NCBI GenBank assembly: GCA_023213315.1
Contig: JAKCPI010000289.1
Coordinates: 1 to 64,000 of the forward strand
DNA: 64,000 nucleotides
Direction of reading: 5' to 3'
From: Euborellia annulipes
Lineage: Eukaryota > Arthropoda > Insecta > Dermaptera > Anisolabididae
Shown here piece by piece: positions 1 through 12,771 of this stretch (position 1 is its first letter; each line of letters opens with the position of its first letter). The position numbers were made by a program, and so were the translations under genes. The notes under the pieces were generated by a model that saw only the letters and a program-made list of their open reading frames with translations, did no database searches and was not told the DNA's origin.

Positions 1-1676
1 AAAAGGGAAGGGATAAATAATATATGGTGTAATCCTTGTGAAATATATCCATAAAAGAAATTAATGTATTTTATTACTAATAAGCATAGCCTAGAAAATT
101 GCATATTAGTATGTTTTAAACCATTATGAACTTAGTGAAACCTCACATATACTAAATAATTTTATTCAATATGAATATTCCCTAAAATTTTGTATTTTCA
201 CTAACATAAATGAGTAGCTGGTGTATTTTAATATCAATACAAAAGAGTCTCAGAGAATCATTTGGATGCAAATTGAATTCTTTTATTAATACAGAGTCTG
301 AAGATTTATTTTTCTAATTATTTTAATCTACATTGGATTCAAACTCATTAAAAGACTTTTGATCACATCTTCAAAGAATAAATCAACCTAGAGACATTCG
401 TTCATAATACTAGCCAATTATATTTTATTTATTAATATTTCTCTTGATTCGTGGGAATTAATTTCAAGCTCAAGAGTAAAAAAAGCTTAAAAAAATTAAA
501 TAAACGAATGTCAAATGTTTGTAATTAGGGTGAAAAGAGGAAATCAAGTCGCAATTCATAAAAGGGGTCAGTAATTGAAAATGTAGAAAATGAAGTAGAA
601 ATAAAAAAAGAAGGATAGAAAATTGAAAAAAAAAGGGTGGAGTATGAGTGGATTATGGTGGTGGTGATTTTGAATAGCCGGGATCAGTAATTAAGAAAAA
701 TAAAAACTACACATCAATTTTCTCTTTATAATCATAAGATAATTACTATCACTTGAAAAAAGCAATTTCTCACACAGTCATTTGGGCTGCCTAACTACCG
801 GGCTTTAGCCTCAATACTATTGCAATAGATGGTACTTAGGATACTCGTATAACTGAATCGTCCACTATCACCATCTGCCGTGCATGAGAGTAATTAATTT
901 GACATATTTGATTTCAAGTTCTAAAACTTTAAGCTTAAGTATAGAGTAATTTTTTTTTTTTTTTTTTGTTTTTGTTTTCTCAATATCTCGCAGCACCTAT
1001 TGTCTGCCAATCACGCGGCACCCTTGGGTGCCGGGGCATACCGATTGGGAAACAATGCTCTAGAGCAATTGTAATAAGAAAAATTCATTAGTCAGTTGGG
1101 TTGCATATCTCCCAGCAATCAAAGACATTCCAATATACAAATTATAGGTAATATGTTTCATAATGGTAAAGTAAATTATGATTATTATATTAATAACCTA
1201 CATTTTAAATTGGTATAAATAAATGTCTAGGCAAATTGTATCGTAATCTCTATATGAATCGTTTATTTTGAAAGTCGTGTGAATCCATTTTTCTCTTGTT
1301 TCGAGAAAATTAAAGGTTACGGTACCTGTTAATTAAAAAATCTAGAGGAATTATATGAAGTCTGGCAATGTTTCTACTGATTTATATGTAATTTGGTTAT
1401 ATAAATTTGTTTTAGGCAAATTTCACTAAACTAATGTATATTTACGGGCTGCAAAAGGACTTATACCACTTTCAAAATTAGTCAATTGTAAAAATCGTTT
1501 AATTTCAATTTTGAAAATTCAAATATCGCTTGATATCTTTATATTAATAAGCAGACTGGACAAAAAATCACAAAAATATAAAAAAAAGTTCTTAAAAAAG
1601 CATAAAAATTTTGAATAAGCATAAAATAAAAAAAAGCATCTCATAAGCAACTTAAGCAAAAAATCTCTACTCACAC
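1..1676. other. AT-rich intergenic DNA, no gene seen
   Basis: No convincing coding exon is seen on either strand. The stretch is AT-rich with a T run near 950-967. A short GC-richer patch around 985-1050 has no recognisable family signature. Confidence 0.5.
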
Positions 1677-2810
1677 CAATGGCGGATACAAAGAGAGGGG
1701 GAGGGTAAAGGGGTAATTACCCCCCCTCGATTTGAGAAAAATATTTTTATTGGAAATTAATTTTTATTTTTAATATAAAATTTTAAAAATTAAAAATTTA
1801 AAAATTTTCTTTGTATATTTGGGTCATTCCATGCCAAATCGACAAATTTTTTCCTGACCCCCGCGGATTTCGCTGAAAATTTCCTATCTTTTTTCTACCC
1901 CTTAAAAGACATTTTTGAGAATTTTTTCAAATTTTTTTACCCAACTAAAAAAAAGTTATGGATTTTTGGAAAAAATTGCTCTTTTTTTTTCAAATAACTA
2001 TAACTTATTTTAAAATTGATATTTCGGAACCCCTCAAGGCTATAAAAATTTTGTTTTTTAATGTAGTTTTCAGAAAAAAATACAAAAATTATTTCAGAAG
2101 CCCGGATATATGAAAAGATGATTTTTTTTTTGAAATTTGGTTTATTTTTTACGTAACTTTTTTATGAAATTTTTTCAGCTATCTCGTGAAACTTTAGAAG
2201 TTGAAAAATGATATTTTATTCGAAAATTTTAAGTCATCATACTAAAAATTGTTTGTTTTTTTTCAGGCTCGTAGTTTACTTATTGAAGGGGGGGATAATT
2301 GTAGAATTAGTTGAAGTTAAAAAAAATAAAAAAAAAAATGGTCGATTTAAAATTAGGGTTTTAAAAAAAAAACTGAAAAATTTCATATATCCGGGCTTCT
2401 GAAATAATTTTTGTATTTTTTTCTGAAAACTACATTAAAAAACAAAATTTTTATAGCCTTGCGGGGTTCCGAAATATCAATTTTAAAATAAGTTATAGTT
2501 ATTTGAAAAAAAGAGCAATTTTTTTCAAAAATCCATAACTTTTTTTTAGTTGGGTAAAAAAAATTTGAAAAAATTCTCAAAAATGTCTTTTAAGGGGTAG
2601 AAAAAAAATAGGAAATTTTCAGCGAAATCCGCGGGGGTCAGGAAAAAAATTTGTCGATTTGGCATGGAATGACCCATTTATATTCTGATAAACAAGACAG
2701 AATGCAACTTTAAATTACCGAAAGTAAAAAGAAAGTCGTGAACTGTGCGACCAGACTGTCCTACTTGATTACCCCCTCTCTCCCGAAAAACTGCTCTGGA
2801 TCCGCCCTTG
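1677..2810. mobile_element. hAT-type MITE (CAAGGGCGGAT family), copy 1, carrying a nested insertion
   Basis: Ends are CAATGGCGGATAC on the left and GGATCCGCCCTTG on the right, an inverted pair matching copies at 38382-38626 and 54820-55100. Flanks ACTCACAC (1669-1676) and ACTCATAC (2811-2818) form an 8-bp target duplication with one mismatch, as expected for hAT transposition. Without the fold-back at 1821-2675 the element is about 280 bp. G/C runs lie just inside both ends. No transposase is encoded. Confidence 0.8.
1821..2675. mobile_element. Fold-back element with ~290-bp inverted arms (GGGTCATTCCATGCC family)
   Basis: The left arm starts GGGTCATTCCATGCC and the right arm ends in its exact inverse. 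The arms match over roughly 1821-2115 and 2385-2675 with few differences, leaving a ~270-bp loop. It sits inside the hAT MITE at 1677-2810, so it inserted later. A partial copy lies at 20657-21275. The arms are T/A-rich and non-coding, and short open frames within them are artefacts of the inverted symmetry. Confidence 0.85.
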
Positions 2811-3963
2811 ACTCATACCTTACTACTAAATTATGATATTATTACATTACTAGCACAAAAACTAGCATTAAAATTAAAAAGAACCAATAGAGGAAAGGAA
2901 AGGAGAGGGTCCGCCGCAAGCGGCCTCGAGGCAGAGTAAGGGGGGGGGTCCAGGAGCCGAAGGAGGGATTTACTGCTTTACATGAACGTTTTTCCTAAAT
3001 GTTTAGAATGATTTTTAAAAATTATATGAATATACGTAAAATAAGTTCAAATAAGCACGAAGGGGAAAAAAAGCATAAAAATTGAAAAAATGCACAAAAA
3101 AAAAAGCATAAAAAAGCACAAAAAAGCAATTTCAATACACTTAGTAAGTAGAAAATTAAATACCTAATGATTGCTTATAAAATTCAGCAATAAGCATTTT
3201 GCTAAAAATCCGGTCTGTGTTAATAAGTAACCTAAATCTAGTAACTGTTGACACATAATATGACAAGTAATTTAAACAAATGCAAAATAACAGGCTATTG
3301 ACAGGCTACCATCTGCTAACCCACCTACCACTATGAATTAAACTTACACCACTTTCATAATCAATGACCGACCAATTTTACATTGTAGATAACATGGGAA
3401 TTTTTAAAGAAATTTATCACTAACTAGTTATACATAAAAAATTTACATTAAATTAAGCATAAATTATGTGATATCTCATTTTTACTATTTTTATTTAAAA
3501 ATGGACATAAACCACTTTTAAAATAAACGGTCCATATAAAAAATAAAATTCTGGCCTAAGATTTCAAAAGACAAAAAAATACTTTCAGGTTTAACACATA
3601 AAATTGGTTTAATAAAGTGATTAAAACAAGTGATTTTTTTTTTTTTTTTTGAATAATATTTTGAATTTTTCAATTGAATATCATTATCTATCAAAATGTT
3701 TTATTTTGAGGATAATTCAATTAAATATGAATGAATTTATTTTATTGACATGGTATTATTTTATTTTTTAATTTAGAAGTCATATGAAAACGTTACGTTT
3801 GAAAAGTAAATAATTTTTATTAACACATAATCATGTATGATTGTGTATGTTCTGAATCGCAAATACAGCTTTTCCAAAGGAATTATTATTAAGAGAAGAT
3901 CCGTGACAATAATTTGGTAACCTTTTTTTAATTTTAAAGTTTCATTGATTTTATCTAGCCCAA
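2811..3963. other. Intergenic, AT-rich, no gene
   Basis: A short GC-rich patch at 2895-2970 contains GAGGGTCCGCCGC, shared with the GC-rich repeats at 26490 and 13250. The rest is low-complexity AT sequence with A runs and no coding signal. Confidence 0.45.
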
Positions 3964-3994
<31 letters not shown>

Positions 3995-4243
3995 ATTCAC
4001 ACTTTTTTCTCATTCATACTCACACACACACACACACACATTCCCACGGCCTTCTCGGCAACTCAGGCCATATAAGACTTTTGACGATAACCGTTATATT
4101 GAAAATATCTATTGGGGGTTCAGGCATTTCTATTTAAGCCATCTGGTATCCTTAAATAAAATCATCGGACTGCCTGGGGTCCGAACCCGCGACGTTTGGT
4201 ATAGGAGATAGGCACGCTACCTACTACGCCAAACCCGGGGGCC
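3964..4243 (-). repeat. tRNA-derived SINE, minus orientation
   Basis: Read on the minus strand, a tRNA-like head carries the B-box-like GGGTTCGGACCCCAGG, followed by the shared body ('AGTCCGATGATTTTATTTAAG') and a tail ending in an A run (the T run at 3964-3990). A (CA)n tract at 4020-4040 lies in the tail. Same family as 4284-4551, 4559-4809 and 13854-14118. Confidence 0.85.
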
Positions 4244-4283
4244 TCTAGCTATTTTTTATTCCCATGTATTTAAAATGCACATA

Positions 4284-4551
4284 AGCCCTCGGGGCTTGGT
4301 GTAGAGGTTAGCGTGCTAATCTCGTATACTAAAAGCGACGTTCGGACCCCAGGCAGTCCGATGATTTTATTTAAGCCAATTGGATACCAAATGGCTTAAA
4401 TAAGAATGTCTGGACCCCATATATGTATATTAAATCAATAACGGTTATCGTAAATGTCTTATATGGCCTGAGTTGCCGAAAAGACAGTGTGAATGTGTGT
4501 GTGAGTGGAAGTGTGAATGAGAAAAAAGTGTGAATGTTTAAAAAAAAAAAT
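4284..4551 (+). repeat. tRNA-derived SINE, plus orientation
   Basis: The head reads CCTCGGGGCTTGGTGTAGAG (A-box-like) followed by GTTCGGACCCCAGG (B box). It then has the family body with a short inverted motif AAGCCA..TGGCTT and ends in a 10-A run. A second copy follows head-to-tail at 4559. Length about 265 bp. Confidence 0.88.
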
Positions 4552-4558
4552 CCACATA

Positions 4559-4809
4559 ACCCTCGGGGCTTGGTGTAGGGGTTAGCGTGGTAACCTCGTA
4601 TACCAAGAGTGGCGGGTTCGGACCCCAAGCAGTCCGATGATTTTATTTAAGCCATTTGGATACCAAATTGCTTAAATAAGAATGCCTGGGCCCCCAATAG
4701 ATATATTAAACACACGTGTATCGTTTAAAGTCTTAAATGGCCTAAGTTGTCGAAAAGACTGTGTGAATGAGAAAAAAAGTGTGAGTGATTTTTAAGGAAA
4801 AAAAAATCC
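4559..4809 (+). repeat. tRNA-derived SINE, plus orientation
   Basis: Second full-length copy, directly after the one at 4284-4551. It has an intact B box, GCGGGTTCGGACCCC, and an A-rich tail. The close spacing suggests insertion into the previous copy's A tail. Confidence 0.87.
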
Positions 4810-5607
4810 ACATAGGGTCCATTTGGATAAAGAGAAAAAATTATAGGGGTTAGAATAATAAAAATTCATCAAAAGCTATAGGGGGTATTTGTTAAGATCT
4901 TTTATGCGGCGGATGTTAGATTGGCCATGTGAATCATATGATCTTACAATTAAGCGAATAAATGAAGAAGAAGACACAAAAATCAATATCTATATATTGT
5001 ATTTTTTTTTTTTCTATTTGTTTTAATGTCTTTTTCGGAATCAAAGGCCATTTAGACTCCATCCTTATTTATATCAAATGAATGGTAACTAATTCAAATG
5101 AAATAAATTTTTCTTCCTTTTTTTTTAATTTTAAAGTTGGGACTGGAAGCTAACCAGGTACCCCACATACACCTCTACAGCCAGCCAATCCACCACTGAT
5201 GCGGCATAACAAACATGATTGATAAAAGTCATTGTTGAAAAATGTATTGATAGTAAAACCGACATTGAAATCCAACTAATTATTCATATATCAATAAAAG
5301 ATGCATGAACTCTTAAATAGATAATAAATACATATCTGAGGATGGAATAATTTATGAAATTAGAAAGCATAGCTATCTATATAATAAATTTATTATGATC
5401 ATGGATCGTGAGTATCAGTCGTCACTAAAACAAAGAATTTTAAATAAATTTTTGTCTTTCGACAATTGGCTTGGAAACAGTTTTATTATTTCATAAATTT
5501 AGTTAGGGTTATTGATAAAAAAATTTCTCTCGACTTTTTTTTGACAATTTGGTGTAACTTGTCGCATAGTCACCGGATTTTTTGAATCGATCTATATAAG
5601 GAAAATT
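4810..5607. other. Intergenic, no gene
   Basis: AT-rich sequence with a T run near 5003. No coding signal or recognisable repeat terminus was identified. Confidence 0.4.
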
Positions 5608-6003
5608 TATAAACATGGGAAAATATTTATTTTTTGTTACCATTTCTCCTATCTTTCCTATGAAGTACAAGACTCTTCAAAAGATTTCAATGGCAAAATG
5701 AGAATATACACTAAAAAGCATCTAAAAAATAATTGATTTTTGAATTTTAATCAAAATCATTGGAATGAATTTTGAGAAAATGGAAAAAAAAAATGAAAAA
5801 CTACATCAGTAAAGTACTAGTACTTTTTGGCCGATTTTGATCAAAAGCTTATTTTCACGTCCTAGGTCGGTGTCTAACCTAAATATAAATTTCAAACTCT
5901 TAACTCAATTCCTTCATGCTTTAAATTGAACACACACAGACACACTGACAGACCATGTTGCGAAAAAACTTTTTGGATTCACGGGGACCTCAAAACGTGT
6001 ATA
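5608..6003 (+). repeat. AGAGAAAGTA element, partial body
   Basis: Matches the body of the full copies at 6375-7053 and 8836-9515, from the 'ATGGGAAAATATTTAT' stretch through the CA-rich stretch to 'CCTCAAAACGTG'. It lacks both the leading hairpin and the terminal AGAGAAAGTA block. It is cut off on the right near the LINE tail that starts at about 6034. Confidence 0.8.
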
Positions 6004-6033
6004 TTTTTTTGTCTAAATAGAGTTTTTTCTTAT

Positions 6034-6310
6034 TTTTTTTTTTTTTTTTTTTTTTTTTTGGAATGGGTGCATAAGGTCCGAAGACCTATAATGACCAATA
6101 GTCACATGCAGCCAGGAAGAAAATAAAAACAAAAGGAGAAGCATAAAGGGGAAACTCAACTGCGGGAACTGAGAAGATGCCTGTTGAGGTTAGACTTGAA
6201 AGTCTGAAGATTGTAGGTTTTGGGGAAGATAGACGCAGGGAGCTTGTTCCAATCACGGGAGGTCATGGGGACAAAGGAAGAATGAAATTGATTGGTCCAA
6301 TTAAGGGATT
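6034..6310 (-). mobile_element. 5'-truncated LINE, 3' end with ORF2 C-terminus
   Basis: On the minus strand the frame over about 6300-6150 reads a protein ending typical of non-LTR retrotransposon ORF2: RDWNKLPASIF, then LQTFKSNLNRHL, then a stop. This is the conserved 'WNxLP...FKxxLxxHL' C-terminus. Downstream is a 3' UTR and a ~27-nt A tail (T run at 6034-6060). Related 3' UTR sequence recurs at 19400-19545. Only the tail of the element is present. Confidence 0.8.
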
Positions 6311-6374
6311 TTTTTCATGGGGAAAAATAATTTAAAAATGGCTTAGATGAACTATGAAAAATTTCTATTAAATA

Positions 6375-7053
6375 AAAATCTGGTGTGACTGGCGCACAGC
6401 ACACAACTTTCTCTTACCTTCGGTAATCGAAAGTTGTGTACTGTGCTTGTCACACCAGATTTTTTGTGTCGACATGTATTTAGTTTCCGACAGTAGGGTA
6501 CAATTGAATTCAAGATGTAAAATTTATAAGTATGGGAAAATATTTATATTTTGATACCATGGCAACCATTTCTCCTATCTTTTCTATGGAGTACAAGAGT
6601 AAAGTGGTCTTCAGATGATTTCAATCACAAAATGAGAATATACATTTTATAGAGAATCTAAAAAATAATTGATTTTTGAATTTTAAAAAAAATCGTTGGA
6701 GCAAATTTTGAGAAAATCGAAAAAAACTGAAAAAGTGAATCAGTAAAGTGCTAGTACTTTTTGGTCGATTTTGTTCAAAAGCTTCGTGTCACGTCCCATG
6801 GGGGTGCCTAACTTAAATATAAAATTTCAACTTCCTAGCTCTTTTCGTTCTTGAGATATTTTGTTCACAGACACACAGACACACAGACAGACACACACAC
6901 ACAGACAGACCATGTCGCGAAAACCACTTTTTTGGATTCAGGGGACCTCAAAACGTGAAGATCCATCAAAATCTCGACATCGAATTTTTGACATGAATCC
7001 AATACTTTCTCTCTATATATATATTACATATATACATAGGTAAGAGAAAGTAA
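6375..7053 (+). mobile_element. AGAGAAAGTA element, full-length copy (~680 bp)
   Basis: It starts with a ~90-bp near-perfect hairpin (arms ATCTGGTGTGACTGGCGCAC and inverse, 6375-6465). An ~500-bp AT-rich body follows, containing CCATGGCAACCATTTCTCC and AGTAAAGTGCTAGTACTTTTT. Next come a CA/GA microsatellite and a terminal block 'ATACTTTCTCTC ... GGTAAGAGAAAGTA', itself an inverted pair. Copies at 8836-9515 and 44288-44995 are near identical. No transposase is visible, so it is presumably non-autonomous; its class is unknown. Confidence 0.75.
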
Positions 7054-7198
7054 AATGGGTTCTTTAAAAATTTTTTATATTAAAATAAGAATTATTATTT
7101 GGCTAAATAAAAAATTTTGATACCATTTTTTATATATAAAAAAATTAATTTCCAAAGTTGCCCTAGACAAAATAACATTTTATAAAATATATTTAAAA

Positions 7199-7330
7199 AA
7201 AAAATCTGGTGTGACTGGCGCACAGCACACAACTTTCTCTTACCCTTCGGTAAGAGAAAGTTGTGCACTGTGCTGGTCACACCAGATTTTTTGTGTCGAG
7301 ATATATTTAGTTTCCGATAGCATCTTAGTT
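7199..7330 (+). repeat. AGAGAAAGTA-family hairpin, isolated
   Basis: The 90-bp CTGGTGTGAC hairpin plus its TTTTTTGTGTCGA... flank, ending near 'TTTCCGATAG'. The matching body resumes about 400 bp later at 7738, so this is either one copy interrupted by unrelated sequence or two fragments. Confidence 0.7.
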
Positions 7331-7737
7331 TCAAACTTGCATTTTAAATGTTGACTGCTTCAAATAAACTATGGTTATTTTTAAAAATTTTAATCTCATA
7401 TTTGGACATTTTATACACAATATAGATTCGTAAATAAATACAAAATTTCATAAGAATTGGAAAAAAAAATTTTAAATGTCTAAAAAGTTCCAAAGGGGAC
7501 CCCCTTTTGAATCGAAATTAACATACAAATCCCTATAGGAAATTAACATTGTTTCTATGCGAAGATAAGGTGGAAAGGGAATTTAAAAAGAGTAGAGACA
7601 GGCGATAATGTTTGCAAGTGAGAGAGAGACATATATGTTTTCTTTGAAACAATTAAAGACACAAATAAATTTAAAAAAAATGGGAATTTAAATAATAATT
7701 GATTTTTAATCTAATAAAAAGAAAAAGATTTAAATTC

Positions 7738-8232
7738 CGTTACCATGGCAACCATTTCTATCTTTCCTATGAAGAACAAGAGTAAAGTGGTCTTCAGAAG
7801 ATTTCAACGGCAAAATGAGAATATACATTTTAAAGAGCATCTAAAAAATAATTGATTTTTGAATTTTAAAAAAAATCCTTGGAGGGAATTTTGAGAAAAT
7901 CGAAAAAAACTGAAAAAGTACATCAGTAAAGTACTAGTACTTTTTGGCCGATTTTGTTCAAAAGCTTATTTTGAGATTCTTCAAAGGTACTTAAGTTAAA
8001 TATAAAATTTCAACCCGGTAGCTCAACTCCTTCATGCTAAAAAAAATGGTTCCACACATACAGACACACACACACACACACACACACACAGACCAATTTG
8101 CGGGACCCACTTTTTTGGACTCAGGGGACCTCAAAACATGTATATCCATCAAAATCTCGACATCGAATTTTTGACATGATCGCAATACTTTCTCTCCTAT
8201 ATATTTCATATATAGGGTACGAGAAAGTAAAA
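7738..8232 (+). repeat. AGAGAAAGTA element body with 3' terminal block
   Basis: Begins at ACCATGGCAACCATTTC and continues through the CA repeat (8058-8092) to 'GGGTACGAGAAAGTAAAA'. It is more diverged than the copies at 6375 and 8836, so probably older. Confidence 0.75.
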
Positions 8233-8265
8233 ATGATGGATGATGTGATATGAGTAGGAAAGAGG

Positions 8266-8545
8266 ATTGTCAATTTTTGGAAGGCAGGTTGCCTTACCTG
8301 GTGACAACAAGTGGCAGTTCTCTAATGTGGGGGTGGGGGGTAACTGGCCCAAGGCTCTTCTCTTCCGGAGGTTTCGACGGAACTGAGGAAGCCGTTCCAG
8401 GTCCGCCTCCCTAATTCCCCAACTTGCCTATTTACCCCCGCATGTTCCCGAAGGAGAAGCCCCGCCTCCCGACCAATCGCACCTGCCCAAACTCATCACG
8501 CAAATAACGCGGGGAAAAAAAAAACAGCTGCATTCACTAGTGACG
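8266..8545. other. GC-richer segment of unknown origin
   Basis: Clearly GC-richer than its surroundings. One plus-strand frame stays open for about 45 codons (around 8282-8415) but has no start, splice context or recognised motif. It may be an eroded retroelement piece; no family could be assigned. Confidence 0.3.
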
Positions 8546-8835
8546 CCAACGTAATACTTTCTCTCTAATCTACCCAATGGTATAATTTTTTAATTTTAAT
8601 TAATTTTTATTGATTGTTATAATTAAGAAACATTTGTCAAGCTCTTCCCAAGTGAAAGCATTAATAACAACCCTCTTAGAAATTTATTTAATTTTAATAA
8701 TTTTTTTTTCATTCAAATCTAACCTAGTAATCTTCAAAATGTTGACTTTTTAATTTAAGTCAATGAACATGCCTTTGCTTGAATATTGGGTATATTTTCT
8801 TTTGAAAATTTTTTTCTTTGATCGTAATAATGTTA

Positions 8836-9515
8836 AAAATCTGGTGTGACTGGCGCACAGCACACAACTTTCTCTTACCTTCGGTAATCGAAAGTTGTGT
8901 TCTGTGCTTGTCACACCAGATTTTTTGTGTCGACATGTATTTAGTTTCCGACAGTAGGGTACAATTGAATTCAAGATGTAAAATTTATAAGTATGGGAAA
9001 ATATTTATATTTTGTTACCATGGCAACCATTTCTCCTATCCTTCCCTATGAAATACAAGAGTAAAGTGGTCTTCAGAAGATTTCAATCGCAAAATGAGAA
9101 TATACATTTTAAAGAACATCTAAAAAATAATTGATTTTTGAATTTTAAAAAAAAATCGTTGGAGCAAATTTTGAGAAAATCGAAAAAAACTGAAAAAGTA
9201 CATCAGTAAAGTACTAGTACTCTTTGGCCGATTTTGATTAAAAGCTTATTTTTCCGGTCCCGGGAGGTGTTTAACTTAAATATAAAATTTCAACCTCGTA
9301 GCTCAATTCCTTCATCCTTAAAATTGAACACACACCCACCCACCCACCCACCCACTCACCCACAGACAGACCATGTCGCGAAAACCACTTTTTTGAATTC
9401 AGGGGACCTCAAAACGTGAAGATCCATCAAAATCTCGACATCGAATTTTTGACATGAATCCAATACTTTCTCTCTATATATATATTACATATATACATAG
9501 GTAAGAGAAAGTAAA
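8836..9515 (+). mobile_element. AGAGAAAGTA element, full-length copy
   Basis: Same layout as 6375-7053: hairpin 8836-8925, body, a CCCA-type microsatellite (9331-9362) in place of the usual CA repeat, and terminal block ending GGTAAGAGAAAGTAAAA. It is near identical to the 6375 copy, implying recent mobility or duplication. Confidence 0.78.
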
Positions 9516-9787
9516 AAAGTTTATGAATGATATAAAATCTAGTGAGATGATTAGTTTCTTATTAATCTAGCTTTGTAGAGAGGATTATTTTTATTTAAGA
9601 AAAAAAATATTTAGTATTTTTCTCTCCCTTGATATGTGAAGGACACAATGACGTATCGAGAGAAGAGATGAGGTTATGGATGTTATAGATCCCCATGAAA
9701 ATTAAAAAAACTTATTTAGTTTATGATTATAGAATAGATCTACAAGAAGATAACCAAGTTTTTTTTGTAGTTGTGGGGTTGGGGTGG

Positions 9788-10471
9788 CAGGGTCGGATCT
9801 AGGGGGGGAGCAGGGGGGACATGAGCCCGGGGGCAGATATCAGGGGGCGGTAAAATAAAAAAAGTGGTTCTCAAAAACAAAATTAAATTAGCCGGTGCGA
9901 ATTTAGGCATATGCCGGATCTAGACAGTGGACTCTTGCCGCCCTCTCCCCTTCAACCACCTCAACACTGAGAAATACGCCGGTGGACTTTTGATTACCTA
10001 TAACTTTTCAACATCAAATACTTTTCTATTTGAAAAATAAAAATTACAAGTATGTAAATAAGCAGATTTTTTTTTTTACAAATTTTCCTGCCTAGTTCCC
10101 CTCTTCGTAAATACGCCCTGGAAATTAGTTATTAAGAAACGTTTGAAAAGTGAATATATCGCAATCAAAGGTATCCAAGATATTATCAAATTATACTTAA
10201 CTATATTATGCATAATTTATAAATAAATTTGTATTTCAAATTCCCACCCCCTATAAGAAACAAGGATTAACATTAATCGTGGTAGATATATGGTTAGAGG
10301 CGAGAAAATTTTAGACTTAAATTTAAAGAAGGATTAAAATTTTAAAATCAATTTGGCTTAGTTATAGTGACAGCGCGGGGGAAGGGAGGGGGTGGCACAT
10401 TATAGTATTAGTAAGGAGAGGGCGGAAAATTACATTTTCCCCTCCTAACAAATCTCCTAGTTCCGGTTCTG
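9788..10471. mobile_element. hAT-like non-autonomous element with 8-bp TSD
   Basis: Left end CAGGGTCGGATCTAGG; right end CTCCTAGTTCCGGTTCTG, whose inverse is CAGAACCGGAACTAGGAG. Flanks TGGGGTGG (9780-9787) and GGGGGTGG (10472-10479) make an 8-bp target duplication with one mismatch. The interior includes a segment (10260-10471) that is the inverse of the element at 24452-24910, so the two share a family. No transposase ORF. Confidence 0.72.
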
Positions 10472-10479
10472 GGGGGTGG

Positions 10480-12771
10480 TGAGAGGTCTGTCTGACTGAG
10501 TAGGTTCACATATACCAAATATTTTATCAGTTAGTATAAATTGATTTACATATAGGAAACTAGAGGACATTCAAGATTTATTAATCATTTTGCATCTCAA
10601 ACTAGTGCGGAATTTTGGATTTTTCATAAAAAAAGATTTGGAGATTCATTGCCTTTGTTAATTTAAAATTGTGTAATGTGTGATTTAACACCTTATTTTT
10701 AAAATTATTTATTGACCAGTTACAGAAAAATTTACTAGCAATGGTTTAAAAACTATTTAAAACGAAAATACTTTAAATAATTATAAATACAAACAGCCCC
10801 ATAGCCAGGATTTTTTTCGGAAGGGGGGGGGGGGAGCTAATAAAAAATTTTGTGAAATGTGTGGGGGGGGAATTATTATAATTTTGTTCATTGGCATTCA
10901 TTTATACATTCAACGTTGGAGTCATATTTTATGGAGTTCAAATTATATACATTCATAATGTAAAAAAAATTTTGTTTTTTTGAAAATTCAAACATTTCGG
11001 TGGTATGGGGAGGGCTAAAGTCCCCGAGCCGTCCCCTCCTGGCTTTATGTCGCAAGAAATATTTAGAAAAAATCTATTTCATAAAAAATTCATGGAAAAT
11101 TCATGGCACTGGAGGCTATACGAGCTTAATTCCCACCCCCATCGCTATCTTGGATTTTAGATGTTGTTTCTTTCACAAAAATGTAACAAAAGTTGATCAA
11201 AATATTTATCTCTGTAATTTTATAAATAACCACCAAAAACAATATGGAGGCTCTCAGGCAGGCAGTCTAAATTTCCCCCCTCACCCCCTGATCAAAATGT
11301 TCCCACGGTGCTCGTGGAAATAATTTTATAGACGATATATTTTAAAAATTTTCATAAAACATTTCCCATTGAATAAAACATTATATAATTTCAAAATATG
11401 TTTATAAAGGGAAGGGGGGGGGGGGTAAATCTTAAAAAATGAGTTCGGGCCCACCTCTCTGAAAAATAATTATATACCGGTATACTCCACTGCAATGCTT
11501 GCTCCATCCCGGACAAAAATTATAGAAAATAGTTTTTAAAAAATCTAATGTCACGATTAAAATATTCCCTTTCTTTTCAGGTTTGAAATGTGATAATTAT
11601 AATAATTATGGCAATTATGATAATTATATAATTATGATATTGATAATTAACTCTTTGAAATTGTCAAAGAATAATAGACTATATTAAATTTATAAATAAT
11701 TTCGAATTGTAAAATTTAAATTACTCACCAAATGATGGATTTCTTGAATTAAAACTGATGAACACATCATTAAGTGGATCGGATCGGATATCAGTTTTCC
11801 CTGGTTAGAAGACAAGCAAACGGCCGCACTGATCCTGTGGAAACAAAAATCAAACCATGTAGAAAATTATATCTCTTTAGGGGCCATCAAACTATTATGT
11901 AAGCAAATTTTTGGCTTTTTTAGACCCTTTTCCCGTTGTCACCTTTCGGCTGCTCAATTCTTTTTTAAGTGGTATCCTATAGCTTCGTACTGAATGGTTT
12001 TTGGACTGTGCTAACCGAAACGAAGGCCGACACCAGGGAACTTTCCCGGTGGACAAAAAAAGGCGGCATATTATTCTCAACTCTGATTACACTGTACAAG
12101 ATTTTTAAGATTAAAAATATAATTGAGAAAAAAAAAATACGAAGTGGTATAATACCTTTCTTATAAGTTAACGTCACTTTCATATTTCTTACATATTTTT
12201 GTTATTTTTTTAGAAATCTGGATCAAATTGGTTTTACCACCTCTATTGTAGGCTGATAAAAAGGATAGAGAGATAAAAAAATACCGAAAAAGTTCCCAAT
12301 CATAGAAAAAAAAAATGTCGATTTAGGCCTAATGTTAAATCGAGCCTTTAATTTAATTTATTATTTTTTACAGTCCCGTAGATATATTTCGAAATATTTT
12401 ATTTAGAATAATATAAAATTTAAAAAAGCCGTTGGGGCTGAGGGTAAATGCCCTACTCTGCCCCCTCCCTCAAATGACGCCTCCGCCCCTTCCTACACAT
12501 TTTGCCCTGCATTCTATTCGTTTCATTTTTGCACCCTAGGTGCACGCTAGCAAAACTTGCACAGTTTTACTGACAAACGTCAGCCCTATGGATAGTCTCA
12601 AATCTGACCATAACGTAGGCTTGAAGTGACTAATAAACGAAATAAAAGTAGCTGCAATCGCTCTTTTCTTTTTTCTTCCTTACTACAATTTTATTTTTGT
12701 TAGAGCCGCTTATGATAAAATGATTAAAAAAAAAAGGGGTGGATTAATGGGGCAACCGCCCCCCCCCTCGA
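10480..12771. other. Intergenic with eroded G-run repeats; no gene
   Basis: Contains hAT-like G-rich remnants (around 10795-10870, 11270-11300, 11415-11430 and 12430-12540, often with CCC/GGG runs and phrases such as CATAGCCAGGATTTTTTTC). A long frame at 11000-11323 lacks any domain and spans these remnants, so it is not treated as a gene. Confidence 0.4.

Noticed and set aside
1821..2675. Short Lys/Phe-rich frames at 2208-2402 and 2383-2580
   Set aside because: They lie in the arms and loop of the fold-back element; AT-rich, no homology.
11000..11323. 107-codon plus-strand open frame
   Set aside because: No recognisable domain, it runs through G-run repeat remnants, and there is no promoter or splice signal of note.
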